Positions 25,476-33,821 of a DNA stretch of 64,000 nt are shown in pieces. A program made the translations under genes and the position numbers. This DNA comes from a bacterium UBP2_UBA5202. Its GTDB lineage: Bacteria > Edwardsbacteria > AC1 > EtOH8. The stretch's first letter is position 1. Every line of letters begins with the position of its first letter. The stretch is taken from positions 62,001-126,000 of the forward strand of contig DHVS01000038.1 in assembly GCA_002412795.1 (NCBI GenBank), given 5' to 3'. Below the pieces are notes generated by a model, which saw only the letters and a list, made by a program, of their open reading frames with translations, was not told the origin of the DNA and ran no database searches.

Positions 25476-25828
25476 AATTACCGGCGATCATTCTGACCCT
25501 GGCGGTACTGGTTTTGGCCGGGGGAGGAAACCTTCAGGGGCAGGGAACTGAAGAAAAGGTTCACAATGACCGCTGGCTGGCCCGGGACAAGGCTTCGCAT
25601 CTGGCGGTAAGCGCCGCCCTGGTGGGTTTAAGCTATCACCTGTTGTGCTACGAACAGCGGAAATCAGGATCATCATCCAGGAACCTGGCGGCGGGGATAA
25701 GCCTGGGCTGGGGCCTGGCCAAGGAAACCCGGGACGCTTCCCGCCCCGGAAATCATTTTTGTTTCAAGGATCTGACGGCCGACCTGCTGGGGGCGGGCCT
25801 GGGAATACTAATATTCACCACCAAATAA
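25472..25828 (+). CDS. YfiM/DUF2279-like secreted protein
   Basis: 118 residues from a TTG start overlapping the preceding stop. N-terminal signal (AIILTLAVLVLAGGGNLQ). The motif DKASHLAVSAALVGLSYHL, a middle KETRDASRP and HFCFKDLTADLLGAGLG correspond to the helical YfiM/DUF2279 family of small periplasmic or membrane-associated proteins with unknown function. It is co-transcribed with the PorV-like gene. Confidence 0.75.
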   Translation: MKLPAIILTLAVLVLAGGGNLQGQGTEEKVHNDRWLARDKASHLAVSAALVGLSYHLLCYEQRKSGSSSRNLAAGISLGWGLAKETRDASRPGNHFCFKDLTADLLGAGLGILIFTTK

Positions 25829-25844
25829 AAATCATCCGGCAGCA

Positions 25845-26531
25845 ATGGGACTAGAAGGCAATTTAAAAGATTTTGATCTGGCCGACATCCTGCAGCTTAT
25901 CAGCCTGGGCAAGAAGACCGGGGTCTTGAACGTGTCCACCGAAAGCGACAAGGGGGCCATATTTTTTGAGGAAGGCACCGGGGTGTTCGCCTCGGCCGGA
26001 GACATTCTGGGAGACGGCGCCATTACCAGGATCCTGCGCTGGCGCAAGGGATCGTTCATCTTCAAGCCCGACGAGACGGTGGACCAGCAAAACGTCCAGG
26101 CCCCCATCATGCACCTGGTGCTGGAGGCTGCCCGGCAGATAGATGAATGGGATGACATCCAGAAACTGATACCCTCGCTGGATCTGGTCCTGACCATCGA
26201 AGAAAAGCCGCCGGCCGGCACCGAGGACATCCAGCTGCAGCCCCTGGAATGGAAGGTGCTGGCCACGGTGGACGGCTCCCGGCCCATCACCCAGATCATC
26301 AAGGATTCCCACCTGGGCGATTTTGAGACCTGCAAGGTCCTCTACGGGCTTCTCTCCTCGGGTCTGATCAAAGTCCTGCCGCCAGTAAAACCGGCCCCGC
26401 CCGAGGAAAAGCCCCAGGCTCCGCTTCCTCCAGTTACCGCTCCGCCACCCAAGCCTGTTCCGGCGGAACTGCCCAAGCCCGAACCGGAAAAGAAAGGTGT
26501 CTTGGGGGGGTTGTTCGGCAAAAAGAAATAA
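25845..26531 (+). CDS. DUF4388 (PatA N-terminal-like) protein with proline-rich tail
   Basis: 228 residues, cytosolic. Residues 1-~100 are the DUF4388 domain (GNLKDFDLADILQLISLGKKTGVLNV, GDGAITRILRWRKGSF), common in two-component and gliding-type regulators. A middle helical part (LEWKVLATVDGSRPITQII) looks like a winged helix. The rest is a Pro-rich linker and a terminal GVLGGLFGKKK peptide. Probably a regulatory or scaffolding protein; partners not evident. Last gene of this group, followed by a terminator. Confidence 0.85.
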   Translation: MGLEGNLKDFDLADILQLISLGKKTGVLNVSTESDKGAIFFEEGTGVFASAGDILGDGAITRILRWRKGSFIFKPDETVDQQNVQAPIMHLVLEAARQIDEWDDIQKLIPSLDLVLTIEEKPPAGTEDIQLQPLEWKVLATVDGSRPITQIIKDSHLGDFETCKVLYGLLSSGLIKVLPPVKPAPPEEKPQAPLPPVTAPPPKPVPAELPKPEPEKKGVLGGLFGKKK

Positions 26532-26564
26532 CACCGAAGAAAAATTCTAATCTTCGGTGTTTTG
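26531..26564 (+). terminator. Terminator after the DUF4388 gene
   Basis: Perfect 10-bp stem ACACCGAAGA/TCTTCGGTGT with a 10-base loop, then TTTT; it abuts the stop codon. Confidence 0.85.
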
Positions 26565-26626
26565 CCGTTTAACCGGGGAGGGTTTTCCATTAACAATAAG
26601 ATCAACCGAATAATGATCGGTGCCGA

Positions 26627-28639
26627 ATGAAAACCGCAAAAAATCAGACGCTGCTGCTGGCAGGGATCTTAACCCTGCTGTTCAATGCTCCGGCCCCGGC
26701 CCAGAAAATATCCCCGTCCCTGCAGCAGTCCATCAGCCGGGGCGTCAAGGGAGCGGAGTATGTCTGCTGGGTCACTTTAGCCGACAAGCAGGGCTCGGCT
26801 TACAAGAACACACTGGAGAAAAGGTCTCTGGACCGCCGCCAAAAATTAGGCCGGGCCTTAAGCTATGGCGATCTGCCGGTCTCGGAAAAACACCTTGAGG
26901 CCATAAAAAAATCCGGAGCCAGGGTTAGGGTAATCAGCCCCTGGCTTAACGCCGTCAGCATTGCGGCCAGCGCCGACCAGGTCGCGCAGCTTGCCCAGCT
27001 GACCTATGTCGCCAAGCTTGACCTGGTGGCCCGGTTCAAGGCCGAAGACGAGCTTAAAACCGCCAGGCCAATAAACTCAAAATCACTGCCGGCCCTGGAT
27101 TATGGTTCTGCCGAGGCCCAGATAAAACTATTGAACATAGACCAGCTCCACGCCAAGGGCTACACCGGCAGCGGCGTCCGGATCCTGATCATAGACACCG
27201 GTTTTGACCGGCAGCACGAAGCTCTCTTAAGGACCAGCGTGGTGGCCGAGCGGGATTTTCAGAGGACTGTCCCGGCACGAGACCAGTACGGCGATACCTT
27301 GTCTTATCACAGGCCGGACAGCATTACTTCCTTTGAATCCGACCAGGACACCAACCGTCAGCAGACCCAGCACGGCACCGGGATGCTCTCCATCGTCGGC
27401 GGATACAAAAGCGGTTCTTTGATCGGCAGTGCCTACAATGCCGATTTCGTGCTGGCCAAGACCGAGAAACTTACCGGCAGCGATTTTTACCTGGAAGAGG
27501 ACTGGTTTGTGGCGGCCCTGCAGTGGGGAGACAGTCTGGGAGTGGACATTGCCACCAGTTCTTTGGGCTACCGGCAGTGGGGAGACACCACGGTCAGGTC
27601 CTCTTACACCTACAGCCAGATGAACGGCGATATTGCCTTTTGCAGCCGGGCCGCCGACAGTGCGGTCTCCCGGGGAATAGTGGTGCTGAACTCCAACGGC
27701 AACGTCAGCAACAACACCAGGCCGGATACCTGCATAGTGGCCCCGGCCGACGGGGACAGTGTCATCTCTGTGGGCGGGGTCTGGCCCACCACCAGGCTCT
27801 GGGCCAATCCGGCGGTCGGAGGGGGGGCCTCCACCGGCCCGGCGGCGGACAGTCTGATAATGCCAGGCGGCACAACCATGATCCGCAGGATAAAACCAGA
27901 CGTGGCCTCCGCCTGGCAGACGGCTTTTGCCAACAATATGGACACCGTAAATTACAGTCAGATACTTAACGGCACCGGCACTTCGGGCGCAGCAGCCCTG
28001 ACCGCCGGCCTGTGCGCCCTGCTGCTGGAATCTCACCCGGCCTGGGGCCCCAAACAGGTGATGGAGGCCCTTAAATACAGCGGCAGCAACCGCTATACAG
28101 TAGAGACATATCTGGCCCATCCCGAAAGCATAGGGACCGATCAAAGTGAATTTGCCGCCATAGCCACCGGCCATATTTACTATGGGGACAACACCGGAAC
28201 CTTTCTGGACCTTTACGATGTTTATCGTATCGGCTGGGGAATTCCGGATGCGGTGGCGGCACTGAATTACACCGCGCCCGAAGTGGTGCTGCCGGAGATC
28301 GACCAGCTGCTGGATCCATACCCCAACCCCGCCAAGCCGGACGCTGCCGGGATCTACCTGCCGTATTTTCTGGCCCGGGATTCGTACAACGTAACCATCC
28401 GAGTCTATACTTTGGACGGCAGGATGCTGAGGCAGCTGGATTACGGCACCCAGCTGGCCGGTGAATATCCGGGACAGCGCCAGCCCCGCCAGTCATCGCT
28501 GCCGGTGACCGGGGGCCGCCCCGGCGGGTACTGGGACCTGAAGGACGACAAGGGCCAGCCCGCGCCTTCGGGGCTTTACCTGGTGATACTTTCCACCGGG
28601 TGGAACCAGTCGGTCAGGAAAGTGGTGGTGGTCAGGTAA
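26627..28639 (+). CDS. Secreted subtilisin-family (S8) protease with C-terminal sorting domain
   Basis: 670 residues. Signal peptide 1-26 (..FNAPAPAQ), a propeptide with a VISPWLNAVSIAASADQV inhibitor-like segment, then the subtilase: D190 (LIIDTGFD), H249 (TQHGTGM) and S453 (GTGTSGAAALTAG). The C-terminal ~90 residues (PYPNPAKPD, VRVYTLDGRMLRQL-like, SGLYLVILSTG) are the FlgD-like secretion/attachment domain. It is smaller than, and not closely similar to, the protease at 19621. No clear ribosome binding site precedes the ATG. A strong terminator follows. Confidence 0.92.
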   Translation: MKTAKNQTLLLAGILTLLFNAPAPAQKISPSLQQSISRGVKGAEYVCWVTLADKQGSAYKNTLEKRSLDRRQKLGRALSYGDLPVSEKHLEAIKKSGARVRVISPWLNAVSIAASADQVAQLAQLTYVAKLDLVARFKAEDELKTARPINSKSLPALDYGSAEAQIKLLNIDQLHAKGYTGSGVRILIIDTGFDRQHEALLRTSVVAERDFQRTVPARDQYGDTLSYHRPDSITSFESDQDTNRQQTQHGTGMLSIVGGYKSGSLIGSAYNADFVLAKTEKLTGSDFYLEEDWFVAALQWGDSLGVDIATSSLGYRQWGDTTVRSSYTYSQMNGDIAFCSRAADSAVSRGIVVLNSNGNVSNNTRPDTCIVAPADGDSVISVGGVWPTTRLWANPAVGGGASTGPAADSLIMPGGTTMIRRIKPDVASAWQTAFANNMDTVNYSQILNGTGTSGAAALTAGLCALLLESHPAWGPKQVMEALKYSGSNRYTVETYLAHPESIGTDQSEFAAIATGHIYYGDNTGTFLDLYDVYRIGWGIPDAVAALNYTAPEVVLPEIDQLLDPYPNPAKPDAAGIYLPYFLARDSYNVTIRVYTLDGRMLRQLDYGTQLAGEYPGQRQPRQSSLPVTGGRPGGYWDLKDDKGQPAPSGLYLVILSTGWNQSVRKVVVVR

Positions 28640-28666
28640 CCAGTTTTCAGGATATTTTGGGCAATA

Positions 28667-28700
28667 AAAAACCCTTTGGCTTAATGGCCAAAGGGTTTTT
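28667..28700. terminator. Bidirectional terminator after the S8 protease
   Basis: Perfect 14-bp stem AAAAACCCTTTGGC/GCCAAAGGGTTTTT with loop TTAATG. Confidence 0.9.
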
Positions 28701-28716
28701 AAAATCTGGCTCCCCA

Positions 28717-28793
28717 GATTGGTGACCCAGAGCGTACTTTTGTGGGATGAAACCAGGTTAGAGATGCGGCGGGTGACCAAAGGCCGCACCAAG
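28717..28793. repeat. 77-nt conserved intergenic element, copy A
   Basis: From GATTGGTG to GCACCAAG, the same length as the element at 39721-39797 with about 64 of 77 positions identical and no gaps. The 3' part carries TGCGGC..GCCGCA, a stem around AAAGGCC. Each copy follows a strong terminator by about 20 bases and precedes a regulated gene block; here it is upstream of the Fur-family gene. Function unknown: an RNA, a protein-binding site or a mobile repeat. Confidence 0.7.
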
Positions 28794-28878
28794 CTATGGT
28801 TGAAACCACAGTGCTTGAACTGGCACCAGGGGCAAGTTGGCAGGTTAACCATAAACAGATAAAAATAAAATATTGCCC

Positions 28879-28907
28879 TTGACAAATTGCCCTTATTAAT
28901 GTATAAT
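28879..28907 (+). promoter_or_regulatory. Perfect consensus sigma-70 promoter
   Basis: TTGACA and TATAAT with exactly 17 bases between them, 31 bases before the start of the Fur-family gene. Confidence 0.9.
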
Positions 28908-28920
28908 GATAATCATTATC
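28902..28920. promoter_or_regulatory. Near-perfect Fur box overlapping the -10 element
   Basis: TATAATGATAATCATTATC matches the 19-bp consensus GATAATGATAATCATTATC at 18 positions. It covers the -10 box and the start site, so a bound Fur protein would shut the promoter. The natural reading is autoregulation of the Fur-family gene and iron or metal control of the block that follows. Confidence 0.85.
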
Positions 28921-28937
28921 AATATAAGGATGTTAAA

Positions 28938-29411
28938 ATGAGATGCCAAAGAGCTAAAGGCCAAGGGCCTTTTTGGCCGTCAAATGGCTGCGGAGCCAGG
29001 ATGACTGCCCCCCGGCAGGCTATATTCCGCACGCTTCATGAAATGGAAGGCCATCCTACCGTGGATGAAATATTCGCAAAGCTACGACTTCAGTTTCCTG
29101 GGATTGGGCTGGCAACGCTTTATCGAAACTTGGAGCTGCTTCGCAGCAACGGCCATGTATCGGCTTTCGACTCAGGCGATGGAAAGCTTCGTTATGAGTT
29201 GAGGCAAAAGGCGGAGCGGCCGGGCCATCACCATCATTTGGTGTGCCGCAGCTGCCATCAGATAATCGACTATATGAACTTTGAAAACGAGGAACTCGAG
29301 CTGGTCAAAAAGCTGGAGGTCCACCTTGTCCAAAAATACAAATATCAGGTAACGGATCACGATATCACCTTTTACGGAACATGCCCGAATTGTTCAACCG
29401 AACGGGCATAA
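28938..29411 (+). CDS. Fur-family metalloregulator
   Basis: 157 residues from the ATG at 28938 (TAAGGA 7 bases before); an in-frame ATG at 28887 would place the start upstream of the promoter's -10 box. The N-terminus is unusual (MRCQRAKGQGPFWPSNGCGA) before the winged helix MTAPRQAIFRTLHEMEGHPTVDEIF..GLATLYRNLELL. The dimer/metal domain has HHHHLVCRSCHQIIDY and a C-terminal CPNC, giving the two-CxxC structural zinc site, and the His-rich sensor site. Fur or PerR cannot be separated with confidence. It sits on a Fur-box promoter and heads the metal/Fe-S gene block. Confidence 0.92.
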   Translation: MRCQRAKGQGPFWPSNGCGARMTAPRQAIFRTLHEMEGHPTVDEIFAKLRLQFPGIGLATLYRNLELLRSNGHVSAFDSGDGKLRYELRQKAERPGHHHHLVCRSCHQIIDYMNFENEELELVKKLEVHLVQKYKYQVTDHDITFYGTCPNCSTERA

Positions 29412-29438
29412 TAAACCAATAATTTTGGAGGTAAAACT

Positions 29439-29615
29439 ATGCCAAGAGGAGATGGAACGGGACCGCAGGGCAAGGGCTCGAAGACGGGCCGCGGGATGGG
29501 ACGTTGCGGAGGGAAAGCGGCCCCAAAACCTACCGGGCAGGCCGGGAAGGTCAAGACCCTAAGGCCGGGTCAAGGCCGCAAAACCGGAGCAGGGCGGAAC
29601 AAGAGCAGTAAATAG
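29439..29615 (+). CDS. Small Gly/Arg/Lys-rich protein related to DUF5320
   Basis: 58 residues, preceded by TTGGAGG. It starts MPRGDGTGPQGKGSKTGRGM, the same opening style as the next protein (MPRGDRTGPAGMGPMTGR), then turns into a basic Gly/Lys-rich tail. Such small proteins accompany NifX/MinD-like ATPase clusters in anaerobes and are annotated DUF5320 or unnamed. A single Cys is present. Function unknown. Confidence 0.75.
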   Translation: MPRGDGTGPQGKGSKTGRGMGRCGGKAAPKPTGQAGKVKTLRPGQGRKTGAGRNKSSK

Positions 29616-29642
29616 TGAAATTTAAACCAAGAGGAGGAAGAT

Positions 29643-29993
29643 ATGCCACGTGGCGACAGGACCGGACCCGCAGGGATGGGGCCGATGACCGGACGCGCAG
29701 CCGGATTTTGCGCAGGTTTCAGTTTGCCGGGTTACAATAATTCCGGATTGGGAAGAGGCCCGGGAATGGACCGGGGTTTGGGCCGTGCCGGCGGAGGCCG
29801 GGGATGCAGGAACCAGTTCTATGCCACCGGGCAGCCGGGCTGGATGCGATTCGGAGGATACCCGGGATCAATCGCAGAGATCACTCCCGAACAGGAAAAG
29901 ATCGTCCTTAAGAACCAAGCCGAATCTCTTCAGGTTGAGGTTGATGCCATCAGGAAACGGCTGGCTGAACTGGAGACAAAAGGCAACAATTAG
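29643..29993 (+). CDS. DUF5320-family protein
   Basis: 116 residues with an AAGAGGAGG ribosome binding site. The first ~75 residues are Gly/Arg-rich and disordered-looking (MPRGDRTGPAGMGPMTGRAA, GLGRGPGMDRGLGRAGGGRG), and the last ~40 form a predicted coiled coil (ITPEQEKIVLKNQAESLQVE..IRKRLAELE). This is the typical DUF5320 build. The family almost always sits next to NifX-like and MinD-type ATPase genes, as here; a scaffold role for a metal cofactor is a reasonable guess only. Confidence 0.85.
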   Translation: MPRGDRTGPAGMGPMTGRAAGFCAGFSLPGYNNSGLGRGPGMDRGLGRAGGGRGCRNQFYATGQPGWMRFGGYPGSIAEITPEQEKIVLKNQAESLQVEVDAIRKRLAELETKGNN

Positions 29994-30122
29994 CCTAAAA
30001 AGACGGCCGTTGCCGGCCCAATACAGCCGGCACGGCTGTCCTGATATCTGCAGCGAGTTTCTTTGGAGAAGGATATTTATTTCAGAAGCTCAGTTAATAA
30101 AAAGAATCGAGGGGATAAAGCA

Positions 30123-30563
30123 GTGAAGATTGGCATAATAATCTGCGCCCGTTATAAAGACTGCGGCGGGGGAAAATGTTTCCGTTCGGTACGGGAACGA
30201 AAAGGCGGGTTTGCGGTTTATCCGCCGGCCGAACCGTTGGAGATCGTGGGATATTCCAGTTGCGGCGGATGTCCGGGCGGCAATGTGGAATATGTGCCCG
30301 AAGAGATGGTGAAGAACGGAGCCCAGGCAATTCATCTGGCAACCGGGATGGTGGTGGGATATCCACCCTGCCCCAACATCCGGCGGTTTAAGGCATTCAT
30401 CGAACAGCGGTACGGAGTACCGGTGGCGATAGGGACCCATCCCATCCCAAAGAAATATATGGAGGTCCATCGAAAACTTCCGTTCTGGCAGGAGACGAAG
30501 ATGTCTGAGATTGTAAGGGCTTTGATGGATGAGTCTGAGGACATCAAAAAGGACTATGATTAA
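30123..30563 (+). CDS. CGGC-domain protein
   Basis: 146 residues from a GTG at 30123 (GAGGGG before it). Compact cysteine-rich protein with IIICARYKDCGGGKCFRSV near the start, the defining SSCGGCPGGN motif, and YPPCPN further on. The CGGC family is predicted to bind metal and appears with heterometal or Fe-S genes in anaerobic bacteria and archaea. It overlaps no neighbour but is tightly packed (35 bases to the next start). Confidence 0.82.
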   Translation: MKIGIIICARYKDCGGGKCFRSVRERKGGFAVYPPAEPLEIVGYSSCGGCPGGNVEYVPEEMVKNGAQAIHLATGMVVGYPPCPNIRRFKAFIEQRYGVPVAIGTHPIPKKYMEVHRKLPFWQETKMSEIVRALMDESEDIKKDYD

Positions 30564-30597
30564 ACATCAGTTGAAATATAAAGAAGGTACGGATATT

Positions 30598-30960
30598 ATG
30601 AAAATAGCATTCACCACTTCCGGTGATAATCTCGAGGCTTTACTGGACAGCCGGTTCGGCCGGGCGCCTAAATTCCTGATCTACGATCCGGAGACGAAAA
30701 TAATCGAGGTTATCGACAACAAGCAGAACCTGAATGCGGTCCAGGGGGCAGGAATCCAGTCGGCCTCCATGGTGGCCCAGTCCGGGGCCCAGGTCCTAGT
30801 GACCGGGCACTGCGGGCCCAAGGCCTTCCAGGTGCTGAAAGCGGCCGGGATCAAGGTCTACAACACCGATGCCCCGACCGTGGCCGAGGCGCTGAAACGG
30901 TATCAGGCCGGTCAGCTGGCCGAAGCAAAGGACTCTGACGTCGAGGGCCATTGGGTTTAA
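30598..30960 (+). CDS. NifX/NifB-like (dinitrogenase cofactor, orange-protein type) protein, copy 1
   Basis: 120 residues from the ATG at 30598; an in-frame upstream start overlaps the CGGC gene. MKIAFTTSGDNLEALLDSRF..GRAPKFLIYD, VQGAGIQSASMVAQSGAQVL and TGHCGPKAFQVLKAAGI are hallmarks of PF02579, whose members bind metal clusters in transit (NifX, NafY, and the Mo-Cu orange protein ORP). No nitrogenase genes are visible, so an ORP-like or Fe-S role is more likely. A second member lies at 37252. Confidence 0.88.
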   Translation: MKIAFTTSGDNLEALLDSRFGRAPKFLIYDPETKIIEVIDNKQNLNAVQGAGIQSASMVAQSGAQVLVTGHCGPKAFQVLKAAGIKVYNTDAPTVAEALKRYQAGQLAEAKDSDVEGHWV

Positions 30961-31068
30961 GCCGTTTTAAAAAACAACCTGCTAAAAGGAACTGCCATTG
31001 CGGGTGTTTGAAAAGTTGAACCACAAACCGGAATTTCACATTTCTACGGCATCTTACATGGTAAAAAC

Positions 31069-31908
31069 ATGATTATTGCCATCGCTTCGGGCAAAGGCGG
31101 AACCGGCAAGACCACCCTGGCCGCCAACCTGGCAAAATCCTGGGAAGGGCCGGTCCAGCTGCTGGACTGTGACGTGGAGGAACCCAACGCCCACCTGTTC
31201 ATCCGCGGCACTAAGCTTGAGGAAACATCGGTCGGGGTCCCGGTTCCGGTGATAGACCCGGCGCTGTGCAACCTGTGCGGCGATTGCGGAAGGTTCTGCC
31301 GGTACAATGCCATTGCGGTGGTCAAGCCCTTGCCCGTCATTTTTCCGGAGCTGTGCCACGGCTGCGGCGGCTGTTCCCTGGTCTGTCCCCGGAAAGCCAT
31401 CAGTGAGAAACAGCGCCGCATCGGCGTGGTGGAAACGCTGGAATCCGGGGATATTATCCTGATACAGGGCAGGCTGGATGTCGGTGTATCATTGGTGCCG
31501 CCGCTGATCAAAGCGGTGAAGGCCCGTCTGGATCCCGCGCTGCCGGCCATACTCGACGCCCCGCCGGGGACCTCCTGTCCGGTGGTGACGACAATAAGGG
31601 GGGCCGATTACGTGCTGCTGGTTACCGAGCCAACGCCGTTCGGGCTGAACGATCTGGCTATAGCCGTGGACATGGTGAGGGAGTTAAAACTGCCGTTTGG
31701 GGTAATAATAAACAGAGCGGGTTCGGGGGATGAACGGGTCAACGTTTTTTGCCGGGAGCAGGACATTCCGATCCTGCTGGAGATACCGGATGACCGGAGG
31801 ATAGCCGAAGCCTATTCCCGGGGAGTGCTGATGGTTGATGCCCTGCCTGAATACCGGAAAATGTTCCTGGGGTTGATAGATTGCCTGATGAAAACAATCT
31901 CCAAATAA
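31069..31908 (+). CDS. MinD-type ATPase with inserted 2x[4Fe-4S] ferredoxin domain, copy 1
   Basis: 279 residues. Deviant Walker A IASGKGGTGKTTLAANLA, then an insertion with two Cys clusters (CNLCGDCGRFC and CHGCGGCSLVCPRKAIS), then the rest of the ATPase with DAPPGTSCPV (switch) and VTEPTPFGLNDL. This architecture is that of the ATPases in the Desulfovibrio orange-protein operon. Probably drives cluster loading or partner release. Its partner copy is at 35073. It follows the NifX-like gene by 108 bases. Confidence 0.92.
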   Translation: MIIAIASGKGGTGKTTLAANLAKSWEGPVQLLDCDVEEPNAHLFIRGTKLEETSVGVPVPVIDPALCNLCGDCGRFCRYNAIAVVKPLPVIFPELCHGCGGCSLVCPRKAISEKQRRIGVVETLESGDIILIQGRLDVGVSLVPPLIKAVKARLDPALPAILDAPPGTSCPVVTTIRGADYVLLVTEPTPFGLNDLAIAVDMVRELKLPFGVIINRAGSGDERVNVFCREQDIPILLEIPDDRRIAEAYSRGVLMVDALPEYRKMFLGLIDCLMKTISK

Positions 31909-32034
31909 AGCATGCGGCGGTGATTGCCATCGGATATAAAATCTGATCAACCGGGCTTTTCTGCTTGCAATAAATGAAGGCGCAGGAAGAATATCCGCAA
32001 ATTGCAAATGTTCAGGAAGTGAAGAGATAGTCCC

Positions 32035-32997
32035 ATGAATCAATATACATTCGGCCCGGTGCCGTCGCGCCGTCTGGGGCAAAGCCTGGGGATCAACAAC
32101 ATTCCCGCCAAAACCTGCTCCTATTCCTGCGTTTACTGCCAGGTGGGAAGAACCTCACAAATGCAGACCGACCGCCAGGCTTTTTATGACCCCACGTATA
32201 TTTATCGGGATGTTCAAGCCAGACTGTTAAGAGCTAAAGAGACGACCGCGCAAGTCGATTATATTACCTTTGTTCCGGACGGCGAACCCACTTTAGATGT
32301 GAACCTGGGCCGGGAGATAACGCTCCTCAAATCGTCGGGCATTCCCGTCGGGGTAATCACCAACAGTTCGCTGTTGTATCTCGAAGGCGTCAGAGAAGAA
32401 CTGGGCAAGGCAGATTGGGTCTCGTTGAAAGTCGATGCGGTACAGGATTCAGTCTGGAGGGCCGTAGACCGGCCCCACGGCTCCCTGGCCCTTGATCAGA
32501 TTCTGGACGGCATTCTCAAATTTGCAGCAACTTACCGGGGGAAATTGGTAACCGAGACGATGCTGGTAAGGGGGCTGAACGACAGCCCCGGCTGTCTGGA
32601 GGAGACAGCCGAATTCATCGGCCGTCTGCGGCCCCGGACCGCTTACCTGAGCATCCCCACCCGTCCTCCGGCCGAACCGGACATACAGGCCCCAGACGAG
32701 GCAGCGCTTAATACCGGGTACCAGATATTTTCCCGCAGCATACCGCGGGTGGAATACCTGATCGGTTATGAGGGCAATTCCTTTGCTTTCACCGATGACA
32801 TCGAAAAAGACCTTCTGAGCATTACCTCCGTTCATCCCATGAGGGCAGAGGCGGTAGATGCCCTCTTGTCAAGGGCTGGGCGCTCGCGGGATGTGGTCAG
32901 CCGTCTGTTGGCCCGAGGGGATCTGGCGGAAACCAAGTACCAAGGGCATACCTTCTACCTGAGAAAGTTCAAAAAAGAACAGGAGTCTGCAATATGA
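32035..32997 (+). CDS. Radical SAM protein
   Basis: 320 residues. GPVPSRRLGQSLGINNIPAK leads into the CxxxCxxC motif TCSYSCVYCQVG. FVPDGEPTLDVNLG is the GGEP-like SAM-binding region. The C-terminal ~70 residues (SVHPMRAEAVDALLSRAGRS) form a small helical, winged-helix-like add-on. This subfamily is often beside MinD-Fd ATPases in anaerobes; the reaction is not known. The last 4 bases overlap the ZIP transporter start. Confidence 0.9.
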   Translation: MNQYTFGPVPSRRLGQSLGINNIPAKTCSYSCVYCQVGRTSQMQTDRQAFYDPTYIYRDVQARLLRAKETTAQVDYITFVPDGEPTLDVNLGREITLLKSSGIPVGVITNSSLLYLEGVREELGKADWVSLKVDAVQDSVWRAVDRPHGSLALDQILDGILKFAATYRGKLVTETMLVRGLNDSPGCLEETAEFIGRLRPRTAYLSIPTRPPAEPDIQAPDEAALNTGYQIFSRSIPRVEYLIGYEGNSFAFTDDIEKDLLSITSVHPMRAEAVDALLSRAGRSRDVVSRLLARGDLAETKYQGHTFYLRKFKKEQESAI

Positions 32998-33728
32998 CGC
33001 TCCTATTGATATTATTATTTACCCTTCTGGGGTCTGCCTGCTCGGCGGGACTGGCTGCGCTGGTTCTCCTTTTCAAGGGGCAACATCTGGCTCGCATCAC
33101 TACTATCCTGATTCCCTATGCCATCGGGACGCTGCTGGGCGCTGCCTTTTTCGGCATGATACCTCATGCCCTGCTCCGGATTTCCAATGTGTCGGTTCTG
33201 TCAGCAATTCTGGCCGGGGTCATACTGTTTTATGTACTGGAGAAATTCGCCCTGTGGCGGCATTGCCACGAACAACCCTGTGATGTTCACTCCCGGGCGG
33301 GGACGATGATCCTGATCGGCGATTCTATCCATAATTTCGTCGATGGGGTGGCCATTGCCGCCGCCTTCTCGGAATCCGTCCCTTTGGGTATTGCCACTTC
33401 GGTGGCGGTGATAACCCATGAAGTGCCCCAGGAAGTCGGTGATTTTGCGATCCTGCTGGAGAGCGGTTATTCCAGGTCCCGCGCCTTTTGGTTCAATCTG
33501 CTCTCCAGCCTTGCCGCCTTGCTGGGCGCGGTTATGACCTATTTTCTTTTGCCGGCCGTACAATCGCTGGTCCCGTATTTGCTTTCGGTGTCGGCGGCAA
33601 GTTTTATCTATATTGCATTGGCTGATCTGGTGCCCGGCCGGCGGGCCACAGGCGGAATCAAAAGCCTGGCCTGGGAGTTGCCGCTGATCGGGCTGGGGAT
33701 AGCCACCATTATTCTGTTGCGTCATTAA
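32994..33728 (+). CDS. ZIP-family metal transporter
   Basis: 244 residues, about eight membrane helices. The ZIP metal-site helices are clear: HNFVDGVAIAAAFSES in helix IV and HEVPQEVGDFAILL in helix V. A short His/Cys loop (HCHEQPCDVHSR) lies between helices III and IV. ZIP proteins import Zn, Fe or Mn into the cytosol. Placement behind a Fur-family gene favours iron or zinc uptake for this block. Confidence 0.9.
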   Translation: MTLLLILLFTLLGSACSAGLAALVLLFKGQHLARITTILIPYAIGTLLGAAFFGMIPHALLRISNVSVLSAILAGVILFYVLEKFALWRHCHEQPCDVHSRAGTMILIGDSIHNFVDGVAIAAAFSESVPLGIATSVAVITHEVPQEVGDFAILLESGYSRSRAFWFNLLSSLAALLGAVMTYFLLPAVQSLVPYLLSVSAASFIYIALADLVPGRRATGGIKSLAWELPLIGLGIATIILLRH

Positions 33729-33821
33729 AAATTGACGCACTTCTCTTGGCCGTCATTAAGAAGAAGCAATGTCTCTTACATCAGGCAACATAAATATTAA
33801 TCAATAAATCAAAAGGATGCC

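Noticed and set aside
28705..28740. tRNA-like 3' end on the minus strand (GGGGAGCCA preceded by TGGGTCACC)
   Set aside because: No acceptor partner, anticodon stem or T-arm consensus can be formed, and the related copy at 39721 lacks the GGGGAGCC part.
28813..28830. TGGCACCAGGGGCAAG as a sigma-54 promoter
   Set aside because: GG and GC are two bases too close for -24/-12 phasing, and a perfect sigma-70 promoter lies just downstream.
30598..30960. NifX-like gene taken as evidence for nitrogen fixation
   Set aside because: No nifH, nifD, nifK, nifE, nifN or true nifB is present; PF02579 proteins occur widely in other metal systems.
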